The translations under genes were made by a program, and so were the position numbers. A stretch of DNA of 9,896 bases from DATLNF01 sp046590575. GTDB lineage: Bacteria; Actinomycetota; Actinomycetes; BP-191. The stretch lies in the NCBI GenBank assembly GCA_046590575.1, contig JBKJUS010000066.1, positions 1 through 9,896 of the forward strand, written 5' to 3'. Positions 1 to 5,791 of this stretch are shown in pieces (within the stretch, counting starts at the first letter, position 1; the number at the start of each line of letters is the position of its first letter). A model generated the notes under the pieces. That model made no database searches, was not told the DNA's origin, and saw only the letters and a list, made by a program, of their open reading frames with translations.

Positions 1-465
1 GAGGTCGTCGACGACCCGGCTGAGCTCACCGCGGATGAAGTCCCGCGTCGCGACGTCGCCGATCGAAAGGCGAATCGAGGCGACTTCGCGGGTGAGGTAG
101 TCAGTGTCGGCGAGCGCGCGGGAGTACTGGTTGCGGTCCTCCTCGAGGTTCACTCGGTCGCGGTCGGCCTGCCGGTTCTGCGCCAGCAGGATCAGCGGTG
201 CGGCGTACGCCGCCTGCAACGACAGCACCAGGGTCAGGAAGATGAACGGGTAGTTGTCGAAGCGCAGCGCCTCGGTGATGAACAGGTTCCACAGGACCCA
301 CGCGATGACGATGAAGGTCTGGATGACGAGGAAACGCGCGGTGCCGATGAACCGGGCGATGGCCTCAGAGAACGCACCGAATGCCTCGGGGTCGTAGTGC
401 GGCCGCGGCAGGCCACGACGCGGGTCGCGGGGCAGGTCGAGGCGGTCGCGGTCGTCACGCCCCAT
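1..465 (-). CDS. DUF1003 family membrane protein (C-terminus cut by window edge)
   Basis: I read this frame on the minus strand from ATG at 465; it stays open for 155 codons to the window edge, so the C-terminus is missing. The polar N-terminus (about 1-40) is rich in Arg, Asp and Pro. Two hydrophobic helices follow, about 43-64 (FLVIQTFIVIAWVLW) and 73-97, the second carrying LVLSLQAAYAAPLILLAQNRQ (shown by its core LSLQAAYAAP), which is the hallmark of DUF1003. After it comes a charged, probably cytoplasmic segment (DRDRVNLEEDRNQ) predicted to be helical. The start overlaps the end of the MgtE-N/CBS gene by 11 bases, which suggests translational coupling. From memory, this gene pair recurs in actinobacteria such as mycobacteria. 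DUF1003 has no settled biochemical function; a link to divalent-cation handling is inferred only from the neighbour. Confidence 0.9.
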   Translation of the reverse strand, partial: MGRDDRDRLDLPRDPRRGLPRPHYDPEAFGAFSEAIARFIGTARFLVIQTFIVIAWVLWNLFITEALRFDNYPFIFLTLVLSLQAAYAAPLILLAQNRQADRDRVNLEEDRNQYSRALADTDYLTREVASIRLSIGDVATRDFIRGELSRVVDDL

Positions 466-1729
466 GGCTGCCCGCCTCGTCCCGCCAGTTGGTCGGCAGC
501 AGGTGGTCCAACACGTCGTCCACCGTGACCGCTCCCAGGAGTCGCTGTTCGCCGTCGACGATGGGCGCGGCCAGCAGGTTGTACGTCGCCAGGTGTTCGG
601 TCACCTCGCGCAGCGACGAGTCGGGACTGAGCGGGTCGATGTCGGAGTCGACGCAGGCGCCGACCAAGGAGGAAGGGATCTCGCGCAGCAGCCGTTGGAT
701 GTGGGCGATGCCCAGGAAGCGCCCGGTCGGCGTGTCCGTCGGCGGTCGTACGACGTAGACCTGGCTGGCCAGCGCTGGAGTCTGGTCGGGCATCCGCACC
801 CTGGCGAGAGCGTCGGCGACGGTGGCGTGGGGAGGCAGCACGATCGGCTCGCTGGTCATCATGCCGCCGGCGGTGTTGTCGGCGTAGGCCAGCAGGCGTC
901 GGACCGGCGCCGCCTCGTCCGGCTCCATCAGCTCCAATAACCGCTCGGCGTCGCCCGGCGGCAGGTCGCCGAGGAGGTCGGCGGCGTCGTCCGGTGCCAT
1001 CTCTTCCAGGACGTCGGCCGCTCGCTCATCCTCGAGATGGCGCAGGATCTCGACCTGGTCTTCCTCGGCCATCTCCTCCAGGACGTCGGCCAGCCGCTCG
1101 TCGTCGAGCGCGGCAGCGACCTCTGAGCGCCGCTTCTGGCTGAGGTCGTGCATCACGTTGGCCAGGTCCGCTGGGCGCATTGAGGAAAAGACCGCGAGCA
1201 GGTTGGCCGCACCCTGGTCGTCCTCGTGGAGCGAGAAACCGGTGACGTCGTACCACTCGACCTGCCGGATGTGACCTCGGCGGCGCACCAGACCGCTGCC
1301 GGGCTCGGTGACCGCGACGCGGTTGATCTGCCAGTCACCGCCGCGAGTCGGCTCGATGGAGCAGTCGACGACGCTGACGGTGGCGCCGGTCGCGACGAGG
1401 GTGACTTTGCGGTCGAGCAGGTCCTCGAGGACGAGCGACTCGGCGGGCCGCTTCGTGAACTGCCGCATGTTGACCACCCCGGTACGCAGCCGGACCTGGC
1501 CGGGGTCGATGGTGGTGACGCGAGTGATCGGCACGAAAATCCGACGGCGGCGTTGGACGTCGACGGTGAGCCCGACGACGCGCGGCGCCTCGTCGCCGAT
1601 CCGCAGCGTGACCACCACGTCGTGGACCCGGCCGACTTGGTCACCGTTAGGGTCGAAGACGGCGAGGCCGGCGAGCCGGGCGACGAAGATCCACCCGGCG
1701 CGCTGGGGGTTCCCCGTGGTTGCCGTCAC
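455..1729 (-). CDS. Soluble PRC-barrel / MgtE N-domain / CBS-pair protein
   Basis: A 424-residue protein without transmembrane helices. Residues about 13-80 (FVARLAGLAVFDPNGDQVGRV) look like a PRC-barrel, and about 97-165 may be a second one. Residues about 178-280 are the MgtE intracellular N-domain, a superhelix of repeats with LADVLEEM, AADVLEEM and DDAADLLGDL. The linker YADNTAGGMMTSEPIV (282-297) matches the canonical MgtE motif and leads into two CBS domains at about 287-350 and 354-412. In MgtE transporters these regions sense Mg2+ and gate the channel; here the channel domain is absent, so this is not itself a transporter. A regulatory or scaffold role with the overlapping DUF1003 membrane gene is an inference. 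The GTG start at 1729 has no clear Shine-Dalgarno sequence but lies 7 nt after a TACCCT box, so leaderless translation is likely. Confidence 0.92.
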   Translation of the reverse strand: MTATTGNPQRAGWIFVARLAGLAVFDPNGDQVGRVHDVVVTLRIGDEAPRVVGLTVDVQRRRRIFVPITRVTTIDPGQVRLRTGVVNMRQFTKRPAESLVLEDLLDRKVTLVATGATVSVVDCSIEPTRGGDWQINRVAVTEPGSGLVRRRGHIRQVEWYDVTGFSLHEDDQGAANLLAVFSSMRPADLANVMHDLSQKRRSEVAAALDDERLADVLEEMAEEDQVEILRHLEDERAADVLEEMAPDDAADLLGDLPPGDAERLLELMEPDEAAPVRRLLAYADNTAGGMMTSEPIVLPPHATVADALARVRMPDQTPALASQVYVVRPPTDTPTGRFLGIAHIQRLLREIPSSLVGACVDSDIDPLSPDSSLREVTEHLATYNLLAAPIVDGEQRLLGAVTVDDVLDHLLPTNWRDEAGSHGA

Positions 1730-1736
1730 GGTAGGC

Positions 1737-1742
1737 AGGGTA
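1737..1742 (-). promoter_or_regulatory. Candidate leaderless -10 box (TACCCT) for the MgtE-N/CBS operon
   Basis: On the minus strand TACCCT matches TANNNT and is followed by exactly 7 nt and then the GTG start at 1729. This geometry places transcription initiation at or next to the start codon, as in leaderless actinobacterial genes. No good -35 hexamer is visible, and there is no Shine-Dalgarno sequence to compete with this reading. Confidence 0.45.
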
Positions 1743-1804
1743 TAGCCGCGCCTGAACCGTGGGCCGCTCTGCGGCGAACATTAAGGACGTGTTCTCGTCC
1801 CCTT

Positions 1805-1808
1805 GGAG
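1805..1808 (+). promoter_or_regulatory. Shine-Dalgarno GGAG for the cupredoxin gene
   Basis: GGAG ends 6 nt before ATG at 1815. This favours that ATG over the in-frame TTG at 1803, which overlaps the ribosome-binding site and would add four residues (MELC) ahead of a normal signal peptide. Confidence 0.7.
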
Positions 1809-1814
1809 TTGTGC

Positions 1815-2831
1815 ATGAAGTCTCGTCGTCCGATTGCCGTGATCGCGCTCGCCGCCGCAGCGATGGCGAGTGTTGCCTCGCTCGGGACCTCGGCCGCTGC
1901 CGCCAACGCGACCGTCAATGTCGTGGATAACCAGTTCGTGCCCCCACGGGTGACGGTGTCGGTGGGCGACTCGGTGACCTGGACCTTCTCCGGCCAAGGT
2001 TCGCACTCGGTGACCTTCGAAGCCAACCAGGCGAAGAGCTTCGACTCGCACCCGACGTGCAGCCAGGGCGGTCCCTGCTCGACCCCGGGCCAGACCGCGA
2101 CGACGTCGTTTGACCAGGTTGGGTCCTTCCGCTACTTCTGCAAGATCCACGGCGCCGCCGGGGGCCTCGGCATGGCCGGCATCGTGGATGTGACCGCCGC
2201 CTCCGCCCCGTCAGCGTCAGCGTCGGCTTCGGCATCTCCCGCGCCGACGCCCAGCCCCACTGCCGCATCGCCCACTCCGTCGGCTTCCCAGCCGCCACAG
2301 GCACCGACGCTGACGGCGCCGACGACGGCGGTCGCCGGGGTGCTGATCGCCGTCAGCGGCACGGCGGCGCCAGGTGCGTTGGTGGAGCTTTTCGGGGTGA
2401 CGGCGCCGAACGGGACCCTTCGCAAGGTCAATGACACGACGGCGGACTCCGCCGGCCAGTGGGTGCGGACGATCCGTCCGCTGCGCAACGTGAACCTGCA
2501 GGCCCGAGTCGGCTCGGCGTTCTCCTCGACCCGCTTCATCGCGGTGAGCACCGCTGTTCGCCAGTCGGTGGCGGCGCTGGCCGGCTGTATCGTGCAGGAC
2601 TCGGGAGCGGTGTTCGAGCCGAAGCCGGGTGCGACGGTGTTCATCCGGGCCTTGACGTCGTCAGGTGCGACGGTGTCGCTGGGGACTGGAACGGTGCAGT
2701 CCGACGGTCGGTTCTTGCTACGCCGGCCGTACGCGTGCGGTCAGACGCTGCGGGTCTACACCGTGATCCAGGGCGACAACGTGAACCGTCCCGGCGCGAC
2801 CGGCACCCAGACGATCACCACCCGCCGCTAG
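1815..2831 (+). CDS. Secreted cupredoxin (blue copper) protein with C-terminal beta-domains
   Basis: A 338-residue protein. Residues 1-30 form a Sec-type signal peptide (KSRRP, a hydrophobic Ala-rich core, then an Ala-Ala-Ala cleavage site near 30). Residues about 31-127 are a plastocyanin/azurin-like domain with a full type-1 copper ligand set: His64 (GSHSV), Cys109 and His112 (YFCKIHG) and Met120 (GLGMAG). Cys82 and Cys88 may form a disulphide. A Ser/Ala then Pro/Thr linker (about 128-166) leads to an Ig-like module (about 167-247) and a second beta-rich module (about 248-338) containing Cys258 and Cys308. No membrane anchor, LPXTG or lipobox is seen, so it is probably released or loosely wall-associated. 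The likely role is extracytoplasmic electron transfer or copper binding; the redox partner is unknown. It is divergent from the MgtE-N/CBS gene and convergent with the next gene. Confidence 0.9.
   Translation: MKSRRPIAVIALAAAAMASVASLGTSAAAANATVNVVDNQFVPPRVTVSVGDSVTWTFSGQGSHSVTFEANQAKSFDSHPTCSQGGPCSTPGQTATTSFDQVGSFRYFCKIHGAAGGLGMAGIVDVTAASAPSASASASASPAPTPSPTAASPTPSASQPPQAPTLTAPTTAVAGVLIAVSGTAAPGALVELFGVTAPNGTLRKVNDTTADSAGQWVRTIRPLRNVNLQARVGSAFSSTRFIAVSTAVRQSVAALAGCIVQDSGAVFEPKPGATVFIRALTSSGATVSLGTGTVQSDGRFLLRRPYACGQTLRVYTVIQGDNVNRPGATGTQTITTRR
2211..2300 (+). repeat. Low-complexity Ser/Ala/Pro linker-coding stretch
   Basis: Repeated TCAGCG, TCGGCT and CCGACG-like units encode SASASASAS followed by a Pro/Thr/Ser-rich tract between the copper domain and the C-terminal modules. 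Such linkers are typical of secreted, possibly glycosylated actinobacterial proteins and are prone to length variation. Confidence 0.65.
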
Positions 2832-2845
2832 CCCCTGCCGCCCTG

Positions 2846-2875
2846 CCCGCCCCGCCCCGCCCCGCCCCGCCCCGC
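2846..2875. repeat. Six perfect CCCGC pentamer repeats (G-quadruplex-prone on minus strand)
   Basis: Six uninterrupted CCCGC copies start 14 bases after the cupredoxin stop codon. The minus strand reads as four-G runs separated by single C residues, a pattern known to favour stable G-quadruplexes. The array sits directly before the long inverted repeat in a convergent intergenic region. It is a simple-sequence repeat and may vary in copy number by slippage. Confidence 0.85.
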
Positions 2876-2878
2876 ATT

Positions 2879-2954
2879 CCGACTTCACCCACCAAAACCA
2901 CTCGGATCGAGCCGAAATGGGCTCTACGAGGGTGGTTTTGGTGGGTGAAGTCGG
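2879..2954. terminator. Long hairpin: perfect 23-bp inverted repeat, candidate bidirectional terminator
   Basis: The arm at 2879-2901 begins CCGACTTCACCCACC and the arm at 2932-2954 is its exact reverse complement, 23 of 23 bases. The 30-nt spacer can itself pair: CTCG (2901-2904) with CGAG (2927-2930), competing slightly with the innermost arm base, and GAGCC (2909-2913) with GGCTC (2920-2924), leaving a GAAATG loop. It lies between two convergent genes, so it could stop transcription from both sides. There is no trailing T-tract, the arms are longer than a usual terminator, and no flanking target-site duplication is visible. A dispersed palindromic element or small MITE-like repeat is the alternative. 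Confidence 0.7.
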
Positions 2955-2984
2955 GCTATTGGGTGGCGGTGGTACGCGAGGCGG

Positions 2985-3902
2985 TCAGGTGCCTTCCATG
3001 CGGCGCGCCTTCGGGCGGCCGTGGAAGGTGATCGGGATGCGGGTCTCCGTGGTGGCCGACGACTGCGGCGGCGACTCGCGTCGGGCGTCGCTGCGCAGGG
3101 CACCCGGCTCCTCAAGCAGATCGCCCGTCGGTACGAGCCGGGCCACGCGGCACTCCTTGGCCCAGCGGGCGGGTGCGCCGTCGCCGTCACGGTTGTTCAG
3201 TCTCTTGCCGACGAGCAGTGGGGTGACGTCGTTCCAGGCTGGCGAGCCCGGCGGCACCAGCTCGACCGCGCCACGCCAGGCGACCACGGTGCCGCCTTTG
3301 TCCTTGGACCGAACCGTGACGACGACTGAGTCTGCGTCGGCCAGCCCCGGCATCCGCTGCTCGGAGCCGTCGAAGACGAGATAGACCGCGCCTTGGTGCC
3401 AGACGTGCCATGCGGGCCGGGCGCTCTGGCCAGACGCCGCCACCTGGTCCGGCACCGAGATCCACACCAGGTCGGACTTCTTCGTCGCCGCATCGATGAT
3501 CGGAGAGACCAGTGCCGGTGGACCGCCCACCGCGCCCGGACCCGGCTCGACGAAAACCGGCACCCCGGGCACCACGTCGCCGTCGACGGTGAACACCAGC
3601 TCGTACTCGCCGATGTCGAGCCGCACTCCGTCGAGGCGGTCCTCGACGTCGTTGCTGTAGTACTCGCCGGAGAGCTCGAGAATCTGCGGCTCGCTCTTGT
3701 ACGCCGTCACTCGGGAGTCGGTGTGCACGATCCGGAACTGCTCGATATAGGCCCCCTGCGGGCCGGACCAGCCGCGCCGGACGAGGAACGGGGCGCTGGC
3801 GCCGTGCCGGCTGCCGAAGACGTGGACGACCGGGTCGAGCGACCCATTGGCGTAGAGGACAGCATCGATGGCGATGGCGTAGCGCAGGCGGGCCTTCGGC
3901 AT
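2985..3902 (-). CDS. Conserved hypothetical protein, possible split-barrel C-terminal domain
   Basis: A 305-residue protein without signal peptide or membrane segment. I start it at ATG 3902 (MPKARLRYAIAIDAVL); the open frame continues upstream but only antisense to the transporter gene. The N-terminal half (about 1-125) is predicted beta-rich, with YIEQFRIVHTD and GEYELVFTVDGDVVPG. The second half (about 140-260) contains KKSDLVWISVPDQ, PAWHVWHQGAVYLVFDGSEQ, MPGLADADSVVVTVRSKDKGG and GKRLNNRDG. This pattern recalls actinobacterial proteins with an FMN-binding split-barrel-like fold, but I see no diagnostic flavin motif and do not assign a function. The last 45 residues are polar and probably disordered. 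The gene is divergent from the EamA transporter and shares its promoter region, so the two may be co-regulated. Confidence 0.8.
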   Translation of the reverse strand: MPKARLRYAIAIDAVLYANGSLDPVVHVFGSRHGASAPFLVRRGWSGPQGAYIEQFRIVHTDSRVTAYKSEPQILELSGEYYSNDVEDRLDGVRLDIGEYELVFTVDGDVVPGVPVFVEPGPGAVGGPPALVSPIIDAATKKSDLVWISVPDQVAASGQSARPAWHVWHQGAVYLVFDGSEQRMPGLADADSVVVTVRSKDKGGTVVAWRGAVELVPPGSPAWNDVTPLLVGKRLNNRDGDGAPARWAKECRVARLVPTGDLLEEPGALRSDARRESPPQSSATTETRIPITFHGRPKARRMEGT

Positions 3903-3909
3903 GGCGGAA

Positions 3910-3917
3910 ACTATAGT
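3910..3917. promoter_or_regulatory. Palindromic shared -10 element ACTATAGT for a divergent leaderless pair
   Basis: ACTATAGT equals its own reverse complement. On the plus strand it contains TATAGT (3912-3917) followed by 6 nt and ATG 3924. On the minus strand it contains TATAGT (3910-3915) followed by 7 nt and ATG 3902. Both spacings are those expected for leaderless transcripts, and neither gene has room for a normal ribosome-binding site between box and start. The 21-bp gap between the two start codons contains nothing else. No convincing -35 hexamer is seen on either side. Confidence 0.7.
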
Positions 3918-3923
3918 GCGGCT

Positions 3924-4856
3924 ATGCCGGCCGACCGAACGCGCGTCGGCGTGCTCGAGCGGCCGTCCCGGGCAGACTTCCTGCTGATCGCCATCGGCGT
4001 GGCGGGGGTGTCGACGTCCGCGCCGCTCATCAAGGCGGCCGTGGCCCCCACCTTGGCCATCGCCTTCTGGCGCAACTTCATTGCCTCCGGGGTCGTGTTG
4101 CCCTTCGCCGCTGTCCGTAACCGGGCCGAGCTGCGCAGCCTCGACCGCCGCGAGCGGCGTCTCGCCGTGCTCGCTGGGGTGTTGCTCGCGGCGCACTTCG
4201 CGACGTGGATCCCGAGTCTGTCGTTCACGACGGTTGCCTCCTCGGTCGCGCTGGTTGCCACCCAGCCGGTGTGGGCGGCGCTGGTGGCCCGGGCCCGGGG
4301 TGACGCCGTGGCGCCACGAGCCTGGCTGGGCATCGCGATCGCCGTCGCGGGTGCGGTGTTGCTCTCCGGAATCGACCTGCAGGTGTCCGCGCGAGCGCTG
4401 GGCGGAGATCTGCTGGCGCTCGTGGGTGGAATCTTCGCTGCGCTCTACGTGACGGTCGGCGCGGAGGTGCGGCGCACGGTGTCGACGACGGCGTACACCT
4501 CCATCTGCTACGCCGTCGCGGCGGCGGCTCTCTTTCTCGTCTGCCTCATCTCCGGCACCGCGCTGTCGGGCTACTCCGCGGGCACCTGGTGGCGGATCCT
4601 CGCGCTCACTGCGTTGGCCCAGCTGCTCGGCCACTCGATCTTCAATCACGTGCTCAAGACGACGAGTCCGACGGTGGTCTCCATCGCCATCCTCTTCGAG
4701 ATCGTCGGAGCCGCGGTGCTTGCCGCGATCTTCATCGGCGAGCGACCACCGCTGGTCGCCGTGCCGGCGGCCGCGCTGATCGCGGTCGGAGTGGTCCTGG
4801 TCGTCCGCTCCGGCTCCCGACTGCCCGAAATCGCCGGCGTACCGGCTGTCGAGTAG
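3924..4856 (+). CDS. EamA / drug-metabolite transporter (DMT) family permease
   Basis: A 310-residue integral membrane protein with about ten hydrophobic segments arranged as two EamA repeats, roughly 20-150 and 165-300. Typical signatures are APLIKAAVAPTLAIAFWRN in TM1-2, ATWIPSLSFTTVASSVALVATQPVWAAL (core TTVASSVALVATQPVW) in the first repeat, and TTSPTVVSIAILFEIVGAA followed by GERPP in the second. The length is normal for the family. DMT members export metabolites, amino acids or drugs; the substrate cannot be inferred from sequence. The start codon sits 6 nt after TATAGT without a Shine-Dalgarno sequence. The gene is convergent with the downstream dehydrogenase, with only 3 bp between stop codons. 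Confidence 0.93.
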   Translation: MPADRTRVGVLERPSRADFLLIAIGVAGVSTSAPLIKAAVAPTLAIAFWRNFIASGVVLPFAAVRNRAELRSLDRRERRLAVLAGVLLAAHFATWIPSLSFTTVASSVALVATQPVWAALVARARGDAVAPRAWLGIAIAVAGAVLLSGIDLQVSARALGGDLLALVGGIFAALYVTVGAEVRRTVSTTAYTSICYAVAAAALFLVCLISGTALSGYSAGTWWRILALTALAQLLGHSIFNHVLKTTSPTVVSIAILFEIVGAAVLAAIFIGERPPLVAVPAAALIAVGVVLVVRSGSRLPEIAGVPAVE

Positions 4857-4859
4857 TGG

Positions 4860-5714
4860 TCAGGGCTCGACGCCGACGAGGCGGGCGGTCGCGTCCCAGA
4901 GCAGCTCGGCCGCGGTGTCGTCCTGTCCCTGCACAGCGACCGAGCCCCGGCGTCGCCCGGCGTAGTAGCCGCCGCTCGCCAGCGCCAGCTCGGGTGCAGT
5001 CGCGCACCACAGCGTCGTGCGCGCGCCCTGGCGTGGTGACTTCATGAACGGCACGAAGGGGTAGATCGCGCCGAGCAGCCGGTTCTCCCGGAAGAGGCCG
5101 GTGCGCACCGCGCCCGGGTGCACGGCGTAGGACGTCACGCCCGTGCCGGCCCAGCGCTTGGCCAGCTCGCGGGTGAAGAGCACGTTGGCCAACTTGGAGT
5201 CGGCGTAGGCCTGAAAGCTCGACCAGCCCTGCTCGTAGGTCAGGTCGGTCAGGGCCAGTCGACCGCCCCGGTGCGCCAACGAGCTCACCGTCACCACGCG
5301 AGCCGGCGCTGCGCTCACCAGCGCGTCGCGGAGCAGGTGCGTGAGCAGGAACGGCGCGGCGTGGTTGACCGCGAAGGTCTCCTCCATGCCCTCTGCCGTC
5401 ACCCGACGTTCGCGGGTCGCGGTGCCGGCGTTGTTGACCAGCACCCGGACCTGCGGGTGGGCGGCAAGGATCTCCGCGGCGATCCGGCGTACGTCGACCA
5501 TCGACGCGAAATCGCCGAGCAGCAGCGTTACGTCGTCGCGTCCTGTCTCGCGGCGTACCCGGTCAGCGGCTGCGCGGGACGTCTCCGGGTTGCGGCCAAC
5601 CATGACCACCGTGGCGCCCGCTCTGGCCAGCCCGAGTGCGGTCTCGGTGCCGATGCCGGCGCTTGATCCGGTCACTACGCAGACCCGGCCTGACATGTCG
5701 GGTAGATCGCTCAT
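4860..5714 (-). CDS. Short-chain dehydrogenase/reductase (SDR), retinol-dehydrogenase-like
   Basis: A 284-residue cytosolic Rossmann-fold oxidoreductase. The cofactor motif TGSSAGIG is at 15-22, with Arg41 after the second beta strand (VMVGRN), which suggests NADP(H) preference. NNAG is at 94-97 and the catalytic set is Asn117 (FAVNHAAPF), Ser144/145 (VTVSSLAHRG), Tyr170 and Lys174 (YADSKLAN), with HPGAVRTGL following. The pattern matches the retinol dehydrogenase/WW-domain oxidoreductase-like subgroup; bacterial members act on varied carbonyl or alcohol substrates, so the substrate is open. Start at ATG 5714; no strong Shine-Dalgarno sequence is visible, so the transcript may be leaderless or have a short leader. 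It is divergent from the lyase gene, but nothing ties it to the same pathway. Confidence 0.93.
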   Translation of the reverse strand: MSDLPDMSGRVCVVTGSSAGIGTETALGLARAGATVVMVGRNPETSRAAADRVRRETGRDDVTLLLGDFASMVDVRRIAAEILAAHPQVRVLVNNAGTATRERRVTAEGMEETFAVNHAAPFLLTHLLRDALVSAAPARVVTVSSLAHRGGRLALTDLTYEQGWSSFQAYADSKLANVLFTRELAKRWAGTGVTSYAVHPGAVRTGLFRENRLLGAIYPFVPFMKSPRQGARTTLWCATAPELALASGGYYAGRRRGSVAVQGQDDTAAELLWDATARLVGVEP

Positions 5715-5719
5715 CGCGT

Positions 5720-5725
5720 TAGCAT
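5720..5725 (+). promoter_or_regulatory. Weak candidate -10 box (TAGCAT) for the lyase gene
   Basis: TAGCAT matches TANNNT in the short divergent region between the dehydrogenase and the lyase. Initiation a few bases downstream would give a leader of roughly 55-60 nt carrying the AAGGAG ribosome-binding site. No -35 hexamer supports it. Confidence 0.25.
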
Positions 5726-5777
5726 CGCAGCCGCGCCCCAGGCGGTCCGGTCGGGGCAGCTCGAGTCGCCTACGCCG

Positions 5778-5783
5778 AAGGAG
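5778..5783 (+). promoter_or_regulatory. Strong Shine-Dalgarno AAGGAG favouring GTG 5792
   Basis: AAGGAG ends only 2 nt before ATG 5786, which is too close for efficient initiation, but 8 nt before the in-frame GTG at 5792. The spacing therefore favours the GTG start, shortening the protein by two residues. Confidence 0.6.
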
Positions 5784-5791
5784 ATATGTCC

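Noticed and set aside
1776..1794. GAACA-N9-TGTTC inverted repeat upstream of the cupredoxin gene, considered as an SOS box or operator
   Set aside because: The arms are only 5 bp and the spacing does not match the actinobacterial LexA box (GAAC-N4-GTTC). Chance occurrence is likely.
2859..2960. Insertion sequence or transposon end at the long inverted repeat
   Set aside because: There is no transposase frame and no exact flanking direct repeat; the flanks GCATT and GCTATT are only loosely similar.
3903..4649. Upstream extension of the minus-strand hypothetical gene to 4649
   Set aside because: The extra 249 residues are antisense to the transporter gene and Arg/Gly/His-rich without recognisable motifs. 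The ATG at 3902 fits a promoter and begins a protein-like sequence.
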